Of a DNA stretch of 58,218 nucleotides, positions 25,042-33,579 are shown one piece after another. The notes below the pieces were generated by a model. That model saw only the letters and a program-made list of their open reading frames with translations, ran no database searches and was not told the origin of the DNA. The stretch lies in assembly GCA_019747705.1 (NCBI GenBank), contig JAIEQM010000039.1:1-58218 (forward strand), in the 5' to 3' direction. Position numbers and translations under genes: made by a program. Position 1 is the stretch's first letter; every line of letters begins with the position of its first letter. Origin of the DNA: Chitinophagaceae bacterium (GTDB lineage Bacteria > Bacteroidota > Bacteroidia > Chitinophagales > Chitinophagaceae).

Positions 25042-26313
25042 TTATAAAATTGACCTGAGATAATCACCAAACCTCCACACTTCCTCAAACGTATTATACA
25101 AAGGCACAGGTGCCAAACGGATAACGGATGGTTCCCGCCAATCCACAAAAAAACCATCAACCATTAATGCATTGCAGATTTCTTTTCCACGCTGCAGCAT
25201 GTTCATACTTACCTGGCAGCCATGTTCGTTTTCATTACGTGGTGTGATGAATTCAATAATGGGCGCTGCTTGTGAACGATTCACTTCATCCAGCACATAC
25301 CACAAATAAGCAGTAAGCAATTTTCTTTTTTGATTGATGTTGTTCCAGCCTGCTTCATTTACAACATCTAATGCAGCACGATGACTTGCCAGCATAAACA
25401 TGGCTGGTGTACCCAACTGCCAGCCTTCTGCACTTGCAATGGGCTTGAATCCTTTATCCATTTTAAAACGTGTGGCTTTATCATAACCCCACCATCCTGC
25501 AAAACGATTGATGTTTTCATCCTGATGATAACGTTCATGAATATAAACTGCCGCAACGGCACCTGGTCCGCTGTTGAGATATTTATAACTGCACCAGCAG
25601 GCAAAATCAACATGCCAGTCATGAAGTTGTAATTCCACGTTACCTGCTGCATGTGCCAAATCAAATCCCACTTTTGCTCCTGCCTGTTGCGCAAGCTGCG
25701 TGATGGTTTGCATGTCAAACAACTGACCGCTGTAATAATTAATACCGCCGAGTAACACCAGCGCCAGTTCATTTTTATTTTCAACAATCAATTGCAACAC
25801 ATCTTCATTGCGGATGGTGTGCTCACCTCCTCTCGGTTTGATTTCAATAATAGCATCCGCAGGATTATAGTTATGATGTTTTACATGTGTTTCCATCATG
25901 TACTGGTCGCTGGGGAATGCTTTTGCTTCGCACAGAATTTTATAACGCTTCCCCTGCGGTCGGTAAAAGCTCACCAGCATCAAATGCAGATTCACTGATA
26001 AATTATTCATCACACTTACTTCATGCGGCAAACAACCCACCACTGTGCTGAGTGTTGCAGTAAGTTTATCATGATAATCCATCCACGGTTCTTCGGCATA
26101 AAAAAAAGATTCAACGCCGTGTGTGGCCCAATCCTTCATGATTCGCTGAATGTATTCATGGGTTCGTTTGGGTTGCAGCCCAAGTGAATTACCAAGAAAG
26201 TAAGTTTTTTCTTTGCCACCTTCTGATGGAATAATAAACTGATTGCGAAATTGTTTCAACGGGTCATTTATATCCAGTTGTTGGGCAAAGGCAAGTGTAT
26301 TTTGGAATTGCAT
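25042..26313 (-). CDS. kynU: Kynureninase
   Basis: A PLP enzyme that splits kynurenine (or 3-hydroxykynurenine) into (hydroxy)anthranilate and alanine, in tryptophan breakdown. The 423 residues match the family: YFLGNSLGLQPKRT at the N-terminus, GVESFFYAEEPWMDYHDKL, the Asp in VGFDLAHAAGNVELQLHDW, and the PLP lysine in CWCSYKYLNSGPGAVAA near 243. The C-terminal part ends VIRLAPVPLYNTFEEVW. Only 2 nt separate it from the upstream membrane protein gene, so they are cotranscribed. Confidence 0.95.
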   Translation of the reverse strand: MQFQNTLAFAQQLDINDPLKQFRNQFIIPSEGGKEKTYFLGNSLGLQPKRTHEYIQRIMKDWATHGVESFFYAEEPWMDYHDKLTATLSTVVGCLPHEVSVMNNLSVNLHLMLVSFYRPQGKRYKILCEAKAFPSDQYMMETHVKHHNYNPADAIIEIKPRGGEHTIRNEDVLQLIVENKNELALVLLGGINYYSGQLFDMQTITQLAQQAGAKVGFDLAHAAGNVELQLHDWHVDFACWCSYKYLNSGPGAVAAVYIHERYHQDENINRFAGWWGYDKATRFKMDKGFKPIASAEGWQLGTPAMFMLASHRAALDVVNEAGWNNINQKRKLLTAYLWYVLDEVNRSQAAPIIEFITPRNENEHGCQVSMNMLQRGKEICNALMVDGFFVDWREPSVIRLAPVPLYNTFEEVWRFGDYLRSIL

Positions 26314-26315
26314 AA

Positions 26316-26672
26316 TTAATGTTTTGATTTATCCCATCTTTCGATAAATAGCAATAAGACAGTTGTAAGAAGAACCATGAGCAGCGCAACACTTATCCAG
26401 TCTGTTCTTCCTTCCTCAAAATAACGGATAATTCTAGCACCGTGGCTATAAAGCTGCTGAACAGTTAGCAGGATAAAAAAATAGATAAACCATCGGGGTC
26501 TTTTCCATAAACCGACTATACAAAAAAGATTGATTAAAATAAAAGCGCCATGTCTTACTGGAGAAGACTCGTCAAGTTTTACAAATACTCCCGAAATATG
26601 AAAACAAAGAGGCAAAAGACCAACAATTGCAATTGCTTTAAAGTAAACATCCAAACGGTGTACTCTATTCAT
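26316..26672 (-). CDS. Small polytopic membrane protein of unknown function
   Basis: A 118-residue protein with about four hydrophobic segments (AIAIVGLLPLCFHISGVF, FILINLFCIVGLW, WFIYFFILLTVQQLY, ISVALLMVLLTTVLLLFI) and a charged C-terminus. I do not recognise the family. It lies 2 nt before kynU on the same strand, so it is probably cotranscribed; a role in transport of a kynurenine-pathway compound would be speculation. Confidence 0.65.
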   Translation of the reverse strand: MNRVHRLDVYFKAIAIVGLLPLCFHISGVFVKLDESSPVRHGAFILINLFCIVGLWKRPRWFIYFFILLTVQQLYSHGARIIRYFEEGRTDWISVALLMVLLTTVLLLFIERWDKSKH

Positions 26673-26733
26673 TGAACAAAGTTGGATACTATTATTTGTT
26701 CTTGCGCATTGAAGTGTGCATAAATAAGCTTTA

Positions 26734-27111
26734 TTAAATCAATTGCAGTTTCGCAACTTTAGGGTCTACTTCTACTTTATCATCTTCAAAGTTGAGTTTG
26801 ATGCGCCATTTTTGAAGTGTGGCCGCACCGATAATGGCTTCTTCACTTAAATTAGGAACCACCAGGAACTCATCGCTTAACAGCACATCATGAATATAAA
26901 AATCCAGTCGAACCGCTTCTTTAATTTCAATAAAATGTCCCTCGCTTGCTGTTGCCAGCTTCCTTACTCTGCCCAAATGCACAGGTTTTTCTAATTTTTC
27001 CAAATGCTTCTCATCAATACAGGAAAGATTTGCTCCACTGTCAAAAAGTGTGTAAAGATTCTTTTCGCCTTGCGAACCTGCATATAATAAAGGAAGTTTG
27101 AGAACTGACAT
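26734..27111 (-). CDS. Retropepsin-like aspartic protease domain protein
   Basis: A 125-residue single-domain protein of the retroviral-type aspartic protease fold. The catalytic triplet appears in YTLFDSGANLSCIDEKHL near residue 25. The second half has the flap region and EEAIIGAATLQKWRIKLNFE with the usual hydrophobic-hydrophobic-Gly motif. Such proteins act as dimers. No transmembrane segment or signal peptide is visible, so it is cytosolic. No neighbouring gene hints at a substrate. Confidence 0.78.
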   Translation of the reverse strand: MSVLKLPLLYAGSQGEKNLYTLFDSGANLSCIDEKHLEKLEKPVHLGRVRKLATASEGHFIEIKEAVRLDFYIHDVLLSDEFLVVPNLSEEAIIGAATLQKWRIKLNFEDDKVEVDPKVAKLQLI

Positions 27112-27177
27112 GTAAATTTATTTTTTCTAAAGTTACAAATAAATTATTGCAAGCCGTCAGGAGGCTTCTGATGGTTA

Positions 27178-28110
27178 TTAAAATAAATTCGGATAATCAG
27201 AAATAATTCCATCCACTCCCATTTTCTTCAACCGCTCAATTTCTTCCTTGGTATTCACTGTCCACGGTATGACTTTTATCTTCCGTTCATGACAATACGT
27301 TATCAATTCCTCATTCACCAAAGAATAATGCGGACTGTAAATGGTTGGTTGAAAGCCCAGGGCTTCCATTTGCTTTTCTATACCACGCTTGTCAAAATCT
27401 TCAATGAGCATGGCTGTTTTGATGTTGGGATATTTTTGATGCAGGTATTGCAGTGTGCGAAAATCAAATGACTGAATAATAACAAACTCCTCCAACTCTT
27501 TTTCTTTTATTACGCCCAATAGCAATTCAACAAACTCATCAGGTTTGGGATGAAATACACCGTCTGTTGGCGGCAACGATTTTGTTTCGATGTTAAAATA
27601 AGGAAAAGGGCGTTTTGTCATGGTCATGTACTGACGCACACTGTCAATCACATCACTTAACAAGGGTTTATGTGCAGCTATCTTTTTCTGCTGCGGGAAA
27701 CGTGGATGCGGTTTCAGACCCACATCATATTTCTGCGTTTCTTCATACGTCATTTGATAAATATTCAAACTGCGTTCTTCTTTTTCATTTACAAATGAAC
27801 CATCAGGCCTGGTGGTAATTTCATGATTAAAAAAAGGTTCATGCGATAACACTACTTTTTTATCCTTTGTAATCACCGCATCCATTTCCAACGTAGTTAC
27901 GCCCAATTGCAAAGCGTTGAGCATAGCAGAAATGGTATTCTCTGGCATTAAGCCACGGCAACCACGATGGCCCTGTTTGTCAAAAGTATTTTGCATGGCT
28001 ACTGAATTATAAGCATAATCCAAAGGATTGAGCCAAATTGTTCCGGCAGGTTTGCCTGAACGGCAAAACGAAAATATAATTACAATAAGTGCTGGCAGAA
28101 TGCTTTTCAT
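27178..28110 (-). CDS. Glycerophosphodiester phosphodiesterase
   Basis: Hydrolyses glycerophosphodiesters to glycerol 3-phosphate and an alcohol. The 310-residue exported protein begins with a hydrophobic signal (ILPALIVIIFSFC); the Cys may serve as a lipoprotein anchor, but the lipobox is weak. The GDPD domain shows KQGHRGCRGLMPENTISAML with catalytic His and Arg, TLEMDAVITKDKKVVLSHEP with the metal-binding Glu/Asp and second His, and VIPWTVNTKEEIERLKKMGVD near the end. It starts 9 nt after the shortened toxin gene. Confidence 0.92.
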   Translation of the reverse strand: MKSILPALIVIIFSFCRSGKPAGTIWLNPLDYAYNSVAMQNTFDKQGHRGCRGLMPENTISAMLNALQLGVTTLEMDAVITKDKKVVLSHEPFFNHEITTRPDGSFVNEKEERSLNIYQMTYEETQKYDVGLKPHPRFPQQKKIAAHKPLLSDVIDSVRQYMTMTKRPFPYFNIETKSLPPTDGVFHPKPDEFVELLLGVIKEKELEEFVIIQSFDFRTLQYLHQKYPNIKTAMLIEDFDKRGIEKQMEALGFQPTIYSPHYSLVNEELITYCHERKIKVIPWTVNTKEEIERLKKMGVDGIISDYPNLF

Positions 28111-28119
28111 AGATATTCT

Positions 28120-28272
28120 TTACATTTTATCATAAACATCTCTTCTATGCCCAATTTCTCTTACATCAACAAGCAAAATAAGAACAGCAACAATTGCTTT
28201 TGTAACACTATTCGGAAGTCTTGACAGGCTTTTTTCTGCTGTCCTGGTTAATACAACATTGTACCTGTTCAT
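28120..28272 (-). pseudogene. RelE/ParE-family toxin with an in-frame internal deletion
   Basis: A 50-codon frame starting with ATG inside the antitoxin stop (ATGA overlap). Its first part (MNRYNVVLTRTAEKSLSRLP, then NSVTKAIVAV) is the N-terminus of a RelE/ParE toxin. The last part (LILLVDVREIGHRRDVYDKM) is its C-terminus. Roughly 40 residues between them, including the basic core strand that forms the active site, are missing, without loss of frame. Full-length members are about 90 residues. It is probably inactive as a nuclease or gyrase poison. Confidence 0.7.
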
Positions 28273-28466
28273 TTCAACTTACCTTTCTTTTTCAGATTAC
28301 TGATAACTTTTGAAAGAGGCACCCGTTCTTCGTCTTTTCCTGATTCAGCAGGAATTCCATCGAGTAAATCCTCTATTTCATCATCATAGCTTTCTAAAAC
28401 TTTTAAGTCAATCTGAACTGCTACCTTTTTGTTTTGTTCATCGGTAAGATATGTAACACCTTTCAT
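28269..28466 (-). CDS. Antitoxin of a RelE/ParE-type pair
   Basis: A 65-residue acidic protein (VTYLTDEQNKKVAVQIDLKV, then acidic LESYDDEIEDLLDGIP, and a basic tail VISNLKKKGKLK). Small size, position and the 4-nt overlap with the RelE/ParE-like frame identify it as the antitoxin; the family resembles antitoxins often seen beside RelE/ParE toxins in Bacteroidota. It appears intact although the toxin gene is shortened. Confidence 0.72.
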   Translation of the reverse strand: MKGVTYLTDEQNKKVAVQIDLKVLESYDDEIEDLLDGIPAESGKDEERVPLSKVISNLKKKGKLK

Positions 28467-28507
28467 GCTAAGAATTTTTATACTTAAAGTTACGTATTAT
28501 AATGGCA

Positions 28508-29140
28508 TCATTTATCAAATACTTTATGTTTTCTTTGTTCCATCAGGTCAGCAATTTCTTCCGAACCTGCACCCTGTTTCTTAAATTTGTCAACAATATT
28601 ATCATAACTTTTCTCATCCCTGTTCTGGCTGAGTTTAAACACATGATTCAACTCCTTTACTTCCACTTCAAATGCAATGATGGCTTTCATATTGCTCTGT
28701 ACATATTCATCGCTCATCTTTTCCACTAACGATGGCGAATGCGGATTGTTTTCAAAATGATGTATTGTTCGTTTTAGCGCTTCATATAATTCTTCATCAC
28801 TTAAAAAACGTAAAAGGCCTTTTGCATGCACACTCATATAGTTCCATGTACTTGCCTGTGCTTTGTTTTCGTACCAGCTTGCACTTACATAGGCATGTGC
28901 CCCTGTGAACACAACCAATGCATTCGGGTTTTGTTCAAACGCATTGTGATGGTCGGTTTTACGTTGTATGTGCCCGGTTAAAAAAAAATGTCCGTTTCGT
29001 TCATCAATAAATACAGGAACTTGTGTGGCAACAGGCTTGTTTGCTGCATCCACTCCAATGAGCATTGCAAACGGATGTTGCTTTACAAACTCTATCACCA
29101 ACTGTTCATCAGGCTCTTTGAAATGAGGAAGATTGTACAT
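28508..29140 (-). CDS. FMN-binding PaiB-like protein
   Basis: A 210-residue FMN-binding split-barrel protein of the PaiB family (FMN_bind_2). Characteristic parts are YNLPHFKEPDEQLVIEFVKQ, PFAMLIGVDAANKPVATQVP, GHIQRKTDHHNAF, and VSASWYENKAQASTWNYMSV. PaiB of Bacillus was described as a transcriptional regulator of protease genes, but the fold is of the pyridoxamine phosphate oxidase type. The start MYNLPHF at 29140 is the family start; the longer frame runs into a repeat. Confidence 0.88.
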   Translation of the reverse strand: MYNLPHFKEPDEQLVIEFVKQHPFAMLIGVDAANKPVATQVPVFIDERNGHFFLTGHIQRKTDHHNAFEQNPNALVVFTGAHAYVSASWYENKAQASTWNYMSVHAKGLLRFLSDEELYEALKRTIHHFENNPHSPSLVEKMSDEYVQSNMKAIIAFEVEVKELNHVFKLSQNRDEKSYDNIVDKFKKQGAGSEEIADLMEQRKHKVFDK

Positions 29141-29171
29141 GGTGTAAAGATAGGCCAAAGCCCCCATCCGA

Positions 29172-29190
29172 CTTCCCCCAAAGGGGGAAG
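29172..29190. repeat. Short hairpin element between divergent genes
   Basis: CTTCCCCC (29172-29179), AAA, GGGGGAAG (29183-29190) form a perfect 8-bp stem. Together with the flanking CATCCGA and CCACAGGGCA it resembles a pattern common between genes in Bacteroidota (spurious translation HPTSPKGG). It lies between the PaiB-like and amidohydrolase genes. Confidence 0.45.
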
Positions 29191-29306
29191 CCACAGGGCA
29201 CAGCCCATGCTATTCAAGCTTGCTTTTTAAAATGAAATGAACTCATTAAAAAGGGTCCCAAACAAAACTCTTTTATTACATTCGTTTGCATTATAATCAT
29301 CAATAC

Positions 29307-31199
29307 ATGAAATCAATTCTCAGCTTTTCATTTCTTCTTTTGGCATTCAGTAGCCTTGCACAGGATTCATCACAATACACCATTTATTACAGCAACCGCA
29401 ATGCAGGTTTTATTAAAATCAACCGCCAGCCAAATGGTGTGAATACCATTCATTATACATACAACGACCGTGGACGTGGGCCCGACCAATTCTTTACCGT
29501 TGTCACCAATCAGCAAAAAGGAATTGAACGTTTTGAGCAAAAAGGCGTGGGCTATATGAAAGATAGTGTGTCTGTGTTCATTTATAAAAAAGATTCTTTA
29601 TACTATAATGTAAAAGGTAAGGACACAGTAAAAACCAATTTTAAAAATTTAAGTCTTTACAACTTCGGCAGAAGTGGTCTCTATGAATTTTTCTGCCCAA
29701 TAGTTACTGACACCGTCACGCATGGTTCACAGTCATATGTGTTTGAAAAAATTCTCGAACGCAGTTTCATATGGAATAACAAAATGGTGAAAGGTACTCT
29801 TTACAATTACCGTTCTGTTAATTCTAAAACATTGGGGTTGGTATGGCTCAATCAAAAGAATCAACTGCTGGCCGAAGTAAGCCCATGGAACGATATCATC
29901 GAAAACGGAAAAGAAAGTCTGCGGCCTGAGCTGCGCCGCATCAACGATAGTGTAAGTAACAACCGCCTGGAACAGCAATCAGCAGAACTGCTTAAAAAAT
30001 CATTCAACAAAGCAGCGCTCTTCAACTGCAATTATGTAGATGTTGAAAAAGGAACACTCATCAGCAATAAAACCATTTTCATCAGCAATGGCAAGATTGA
30101 AAAAATTACAGATACATCCGTCAGCATTCCTGCAGATTACAAACGCATTAATGCTACCAACAAAACAGTGATGCCCGGCCTGTGGGATATGCATGCGCAT
30201 ACATTCCCCGGCGAAGGCACCAGCTATTTAGCAAATGGTATTACTTCCATCCGTGATTTGGGAAACAACCTGCAGTTGCCCGAAGTAAAACAAAAATCTG
30301 CCGAAGGAAAATTATTGCATCCACGTATGGCATGGATGTGCGGCTTTATAGATTTTAATGATGATATGGCAGGGCCCTGCGGTGTGTTTATCAACAATGT
30401 GCAGGAAGGTATTGAAGCTGTACGTATGTATAAAAAAATGGGTTACCGCTCTGTAAAATTATACAGCAGCATGAAACCCGAATATGTAAAACCCATTGCA
30501 GCAGAAGCACACAAACTCGGCTTGCTGGTACACGGGCACGTACCTGCACATATGACGGCTGCTGAAGCTATACGTGATGGTTATGATGAGGTAAATCATT
30601 TAAACATGCTGGTGCTGGGTTATTTTGGCAAAGAAGTGGACACAAGAACCAGAGTGCGTTTAACACTCATGAAAGAACGTGCTTTTGAAGCATCGCCCAA
30701 CGGTGCTTATGCCAATGAACTGATTACACTTATGCAGCAAAAAAACATTGTGCTGGACCCAACAAGTGTATTGTACGGACCCTATCAGCAAAAAACAAAC
30801 ATGAGCAAGAAAGACAGTATTGAAAAACAATGTACAGATACGTTGTTTGCGTGGTTAAAAGTTTTACATCAAAAAGGAATTCGTTTTGTACCGGGCACAG
30901 ATAATGCCGGCGGCACCGGCATTGTAAATGAACTAAAAAATTATGCGATGATTGGCATGAGCAATGCGGATGTGCTGCGAAGTGGTACGTTGTGGTGTGC
31001 ACAATATGCAGGTCTTGATAAAGAACTGGGCTCTGTTGCAGAAGGCAAGGTTGCCGATTTAATTATTGTAAGTGGTAATCCTTTGGAACGTATTGCTGTT
31101 TTAGATAATATTCAAATGGTGATTACCAATGGAAGATTGTTTTATACCAAAGATTTAAAACCAAGCGGCGGTGGTAATGAAGCATTGCACCAGGATTAG
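29307..31199 (+). CDS. Exported amidohydrolase (imidazolonepropionase/prolidase-like)
   Basis: A 630-residue exported metal-dependent hydrolase. Signal peptide (ILSFSFLLLAFSSLAQ) and an extra N-terminal region of about 240 residues of unknown fold precede an amidohydrolase domain. The domain has VMPGLWDMHAHTFPGEG (metal-binding HxH), LLVHGHVPAHM, DEVNHLNMLVL and FVPGTDNAGGTG, and ends AEGKVADLIIVSGNPLERI. Family members hydrolyse Pro-dipeptides, imidazolone rings or similar amides; the substrate is not clear. The start at 29307 opens the signal peptide. It is transcribed towards groEL and shares a terminator with it. Confidence 0.88.
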   Translation: MKSILSFSFLLLAFSSLAQDSSQYTIYYSNRNAGFIKINRQPNGVNTIHYTYNDRGRGPDQFFTVVTNQQKGIERFEQKGVGYMKDSVSVFIYKKDSLYYNVKGKDTVKTNFKNLSLYNFGRSGLYEFFCPIVTDTVTHGSQSYVFEKILERSFIWNNKMVKGTLYNYRSVNSKTLGLVWLNQKNQLLAEVSPWNDIIENGKESLRPELRRINDSVSNNRLEQQSAELLKKSFNKAALFNCNYVDVEKGTLISNKTIFISNGKIEKITDTSVSIPADYKRINATNKTVMPGLWDMHAHTFPGEGTSYLANGITSIRDLGNNLQLPEVKQKSAEGKLLHPRMAWMCGFIDFNDDMAGPCGVFINNVQEGIEAVRMYKKMGYRSVKLYSSMKPEYVKPIAAEAHKLGLLVHGHVPAHMTAAEAIRDGYDEVNHLNMLVLGYFGKEVDTRTRVRLTLMKERAFEASPNGAYANELITLMQQKNIVLDPTSVLYGPYQQKTNMSKKDSIEKQCTDTLFAWLKVLHQKGIRFVPGTDNAGGTGIVNELKNYAMIGMSNADVLRSGTLWCAQYAGLDKELGSVAEGKVADLIIVSGNPLERIAVLDNIQMVITNGRLFYTKDLKPSGGGNEALHQD

Positions 31200-31240
31200 G
31201 AAATGAAATTAGTAAACGCAGGAACGCAGATAACAAAAGA

Positions 31241-31270
31241 AAAATCCCGCTCCAACCGGAACGGGATTTT
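31241..31270. terminator. Bidirectional terminator between amidohydrolase and groEL
   Basis: AAAATCCCG (31241-31249) and CGGGATTTT (31262-31270) form the stem, extended inwards by TCC/GGA with a 4-nt loop. A and T runs on the two sides allow it to act in both directions, for the convergent genes ending at 31199 and 31297. Confidence 0.8.
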
Positions 31271-31296
31271 GTATTTTAGCCATCAGCTTATACTTC

Positions 31297-32931
31297 TTAA
31301 TACCCCATACCACCCATATCAGGTGCGCCATGGCTGTGTGGTTCTTCTTTCTTTGGCTTGTCTGCAATTACACATTCTGTAGTTAACAGCATACCTGCAA
31401 TTGAAGCTGCATTTTCCAATGCCACACGGCTCACTTTAGTAGGATCAATAACACCTGCTTTAAAAAGATTTTCATACACTTCAGTGCGTGCATTGAAACC
31501 AAAATCGCCTTTACCTTCTTTAATTTTTTGAACTACAATAGAACCATCAATCCCTGCATTAGCAGTTAAGGTACGGATGGGTTCTTCCAAAGCACGACGG
31601 ACAATTTGCATACCAGTTTGCTCATCTTCAATTTGCCCACGCACTTTTGCTTCCAGGGCATCAATTGCACGGATGTATGCAACACCACCACCGGGAACAA
31701 TTCCTTCTTCCACAGCTGCACGTGTGGCATGTAATGCATCATCCACACGGTCTTTCTTTTCCTTCATTTCCATTTCAGTAGCAGCGCCCACATACAATAC
31801 TGCAACACCACCGCTTAACTTAGCCAAACGCTCCTGCAATTTTTCTTTATCGTATTCGCTGGTTGTATTTTCAACCTGTGCTTTAATTTGATTTACACGG
31901 GCAACAATATCCGTTTTCTTGCCTTTACCACCTACAACAGTTGTGTTGTCTTTATCAATAGTTACCGAAGATGCCTGGCCGAGGTAAGTTAAATCAGCAT
32001 TCTCGAGTTTGTAACCTTGCTCTTCGCTGATAACGGTTCCTGCAGTGAGGATGGCAATATCAGTCAACATTTCTTTTCTGCGGTCGCCAAAGCCGGGAGC
32101 TTTTACAGCAGCCACTTTCAATGTACCACGGAGTTTGTTTACAACCAGTGTAGCCAGTGCTTCACCTTCAAGGTCTTCAGCAATGATCAATAACGGACGT
32201 CCGCTTTGAGCTACTTTCTCCAGAATGTGGAGGATATCTTTCATTGCAGATATCTTCTTGTCATAAATGAGGATGTAAGGGTTCTGCAATTCAGCTTCCA
32301 TTTTTTCGCTGTTGGTAACAAAGTAAGGGCTGATGTAACCACGATCGAACTGCATACCTTCCACTACATCAACTGTAGTATCAGTGCCTTTTGCTTCTTC
32401 AACAGTAATCACACCTTCTTTACCCACTTTACCAAAAGCCTCAGCAATGAGTTTACCGATGGTTTCATCATTGTTTGCAGAAATAGTAGCCACCTGCTGA
32501 ATTTTTTTGCTGTCATTTCCAACAGTTTGGCTTTGGCCCTTTAAGTTTTCAACTACCAGTGAAACAGCTTTATCAATACCCCGTTTTAAATCCATCGGGT
32601 TGGCGCCTGCCGCCACCATCTTCAACCCTTCGCTGATGATGCTTTGTGCAAGCACAGTAGCAGTTGTAGTACCATCACCCGCAATATCCGCAGTTTTTGA
32701 TGCTACTTCTTTTACCATTTGAGCGCCCATATTTTCAATAGGATCTTCCAGTTCAATTTCTTTTGCTACAGTTACACCATCTTTGGTTACAGAAGGTGCA
32801 CCAAATTTTTTCTCCAGTACCACATTGCGGCCTTTAGGACCGAGGGTTACTTTAACAGCGTTGGCCAGGATGTCAACACCTTTCTTCATTTTATTTCTTG
32901 CTTCAATATCGAAGAAGATTTGCTTTGCCAT
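31297..32931 (-). CDS. groEL: Chaperonin GroEL (60 kDa)
   Basis: The 14-mer folding chamber subunit, 544 residues. It opens with [20 protein letters not shown], has [20 protein letters not shown], the ATP-site block [28 protein letters not shown], and a C-terminus with a short Gly-Met tail ([10 protein letters not shown]). It follows groES on the minus strand, but the spacer is unusually long (152 nt) and carries an interspersed repeat, copy C. Only one groEL is in the window. Confidence 0.98.
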   Translation of the reverse strand: MAKQIFFDIEARNKMKKGVDILANAVKVTLGPKGRNVVLEKKFGAPSVTKDGVTVAKEIELEDPIENMGAQMVKEVASKTADIAGDGTTTATVLAQSIISEGLKMVAAGANPMDLKRGIDKAVSLVVENLKGQSQTVGNDSKKIQQVATISANNDETIGKLIAEAFGKVGKEGVITVEEAKGTDTTVDVVEGMQFDRGYISPYFVTNSEKMEAELQNPYILIYDKKISAMKDILHILEKVAQSGRPLLIIAEDLEGEALATLVVNKLRGTLKVAAVKAPGFGDRRKEMLTDIAILTAGTVISEEQGYKLENADLTYLGQASSVTIDKDNTTVVGGKGKKTDIVARVNQIKAQVENTTSEYDKEKLQERLAKLSGGVAVLYVGAATEMEMKEKKDRVDDALHATRAAVEEGIVPGGGVAYIRAIDALEAKVRGQIEDEQTGMQIVRRALEEPIRTLTANAGIDGSIVVQKIKEGKGDFGFNARTEVYENLFKAGVIDPTKVSRVALENAASIAGMLLTTECVIADKPKKEEPHSHGAPDMGGMGY

Positions 32932-32989
32932 AAAAACGAGTTTTAATTTTTTTGTTTTAATTTTTTTGTTACCGGCTTAATAGCTTCTG

Positions 32990-33040
32990 TTTAGCTTTTG
33001 TTGCGTCGCACTCTTGTACTGCTTTATTTCTATTGAGCAA
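32990..33040. repeat. Interspersed element, copy C, between groES and groEL
   Basis: Its first 30 nt (TTTAGCTTTTGTTGCG...CTTGTAC) are identical to copy B at 21133, and it shares ACTCTTGTACTGC and the TATT-AGCA end with copy A at 14946. It lies in the transcribed spacer of the groESL operon, flanked by T-rich runs, 59 nt before the groEL start. Confidence 0.8.
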
Positions 33041-33083
33041 ACCACAAACAGCAAACTCCAGTATTACACTAAGGGGAGGGGGT

Positions 33084-33365
33084 TTAAACAATAGCCAGAA
33101 TATCACTCTCTCTCATTATCAAAAGGTCATCCCCTTCAATAGATATTTCAGTGCCTGCATATTTTCCGTAAAGAACAGTATCGCCAACTTTTACGGTTAC
33201 AGGTTCATCTTTTTTACCGGGGCCTGCAGCCACTACTGTACCACGCTGGGGTTTTTCTTTTGCTGTGTCGGGGATGATGATACCACCAGCTGTTTTTTCT
33301 TCAGCGGGGGCAGGCTTCACAATTACCCTGTCATGTAAGGGGGTAACACTAACCTTCTTTGCCAT
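33084..33365 (-). CDS. groES: Co-chaperonin GroES (10 kDa)
   Basis: The 93-residue lid of the GroEL chamber: [19 protein letters not shown], mobile loop with [37 protein letters not shown] and [14 protein letters not shown]. It is the first gene of the groES-groEL operon. I see no CIRCE inverted repeat upstream, so HrcA control is not indicated. Confidence 0.97.
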   Translation of the reverse strand: MAKKVSVTPLHDRVIVKPAPAEEKTAGGIIIPDTAKEKPQRGTVVAAGPGKKDEPVTVKVGDTVLYGKYAGTEISIEGDDLLIMRESDILAIV

Positions 33366-33528
33366 AGTTATACTTTTTTTGTTTTGAAATGTTTAAAATT
33401 TCCGGTGTAGCCCGGAACTCCGCCCCAGATTGGTTAAGGCGGGCAGCGAAGGTAAGCGAATACAGTGCCGATGTATCAGAACAGGAAAAAATTTCAGGAA
33501 TCAATCAAAACAAGCAGCTCTTAAACAC
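33366..33528. other. Upstream region of groES
   Basis: This 163-nt stretch must hold the groES promoter, but I find no good TAnnTTTG box. It contains a palindromic patch (GTAGCCCGGAACTCCGCC, then GGTTAAGGCGGG, 33408-33440) that looks like another interspersed repeat. No CIRCE element is present. Confidence 0.35.
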
Positions 33529-33557
33529 AAACTGGCAGAGTACCCGTCTGCCAGTTT
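33529..33557 (-). terminator. Hairpin terminator after the unknown exported protein gene
   Basis: AAACTGGCAGA (33529-33539) and TCTGCCAGTTT (33547-33557) form a perfect 11-bp stem with loop GTACCCG. On the minus strand it lies 22 nt after the stop of the gene ending at 33580 and is followed by TTTGTGTTT. Confidence 0.7.
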
Positions 33558-33579
33558 TGCCAAAATTTCATCTTGAAAA

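Noticed and set aside
33366..33528. CIRCE element upstream of groES
   Set aside because: No TTAGCACTC-N9-GAGTGCTAA inverted repeat is found.
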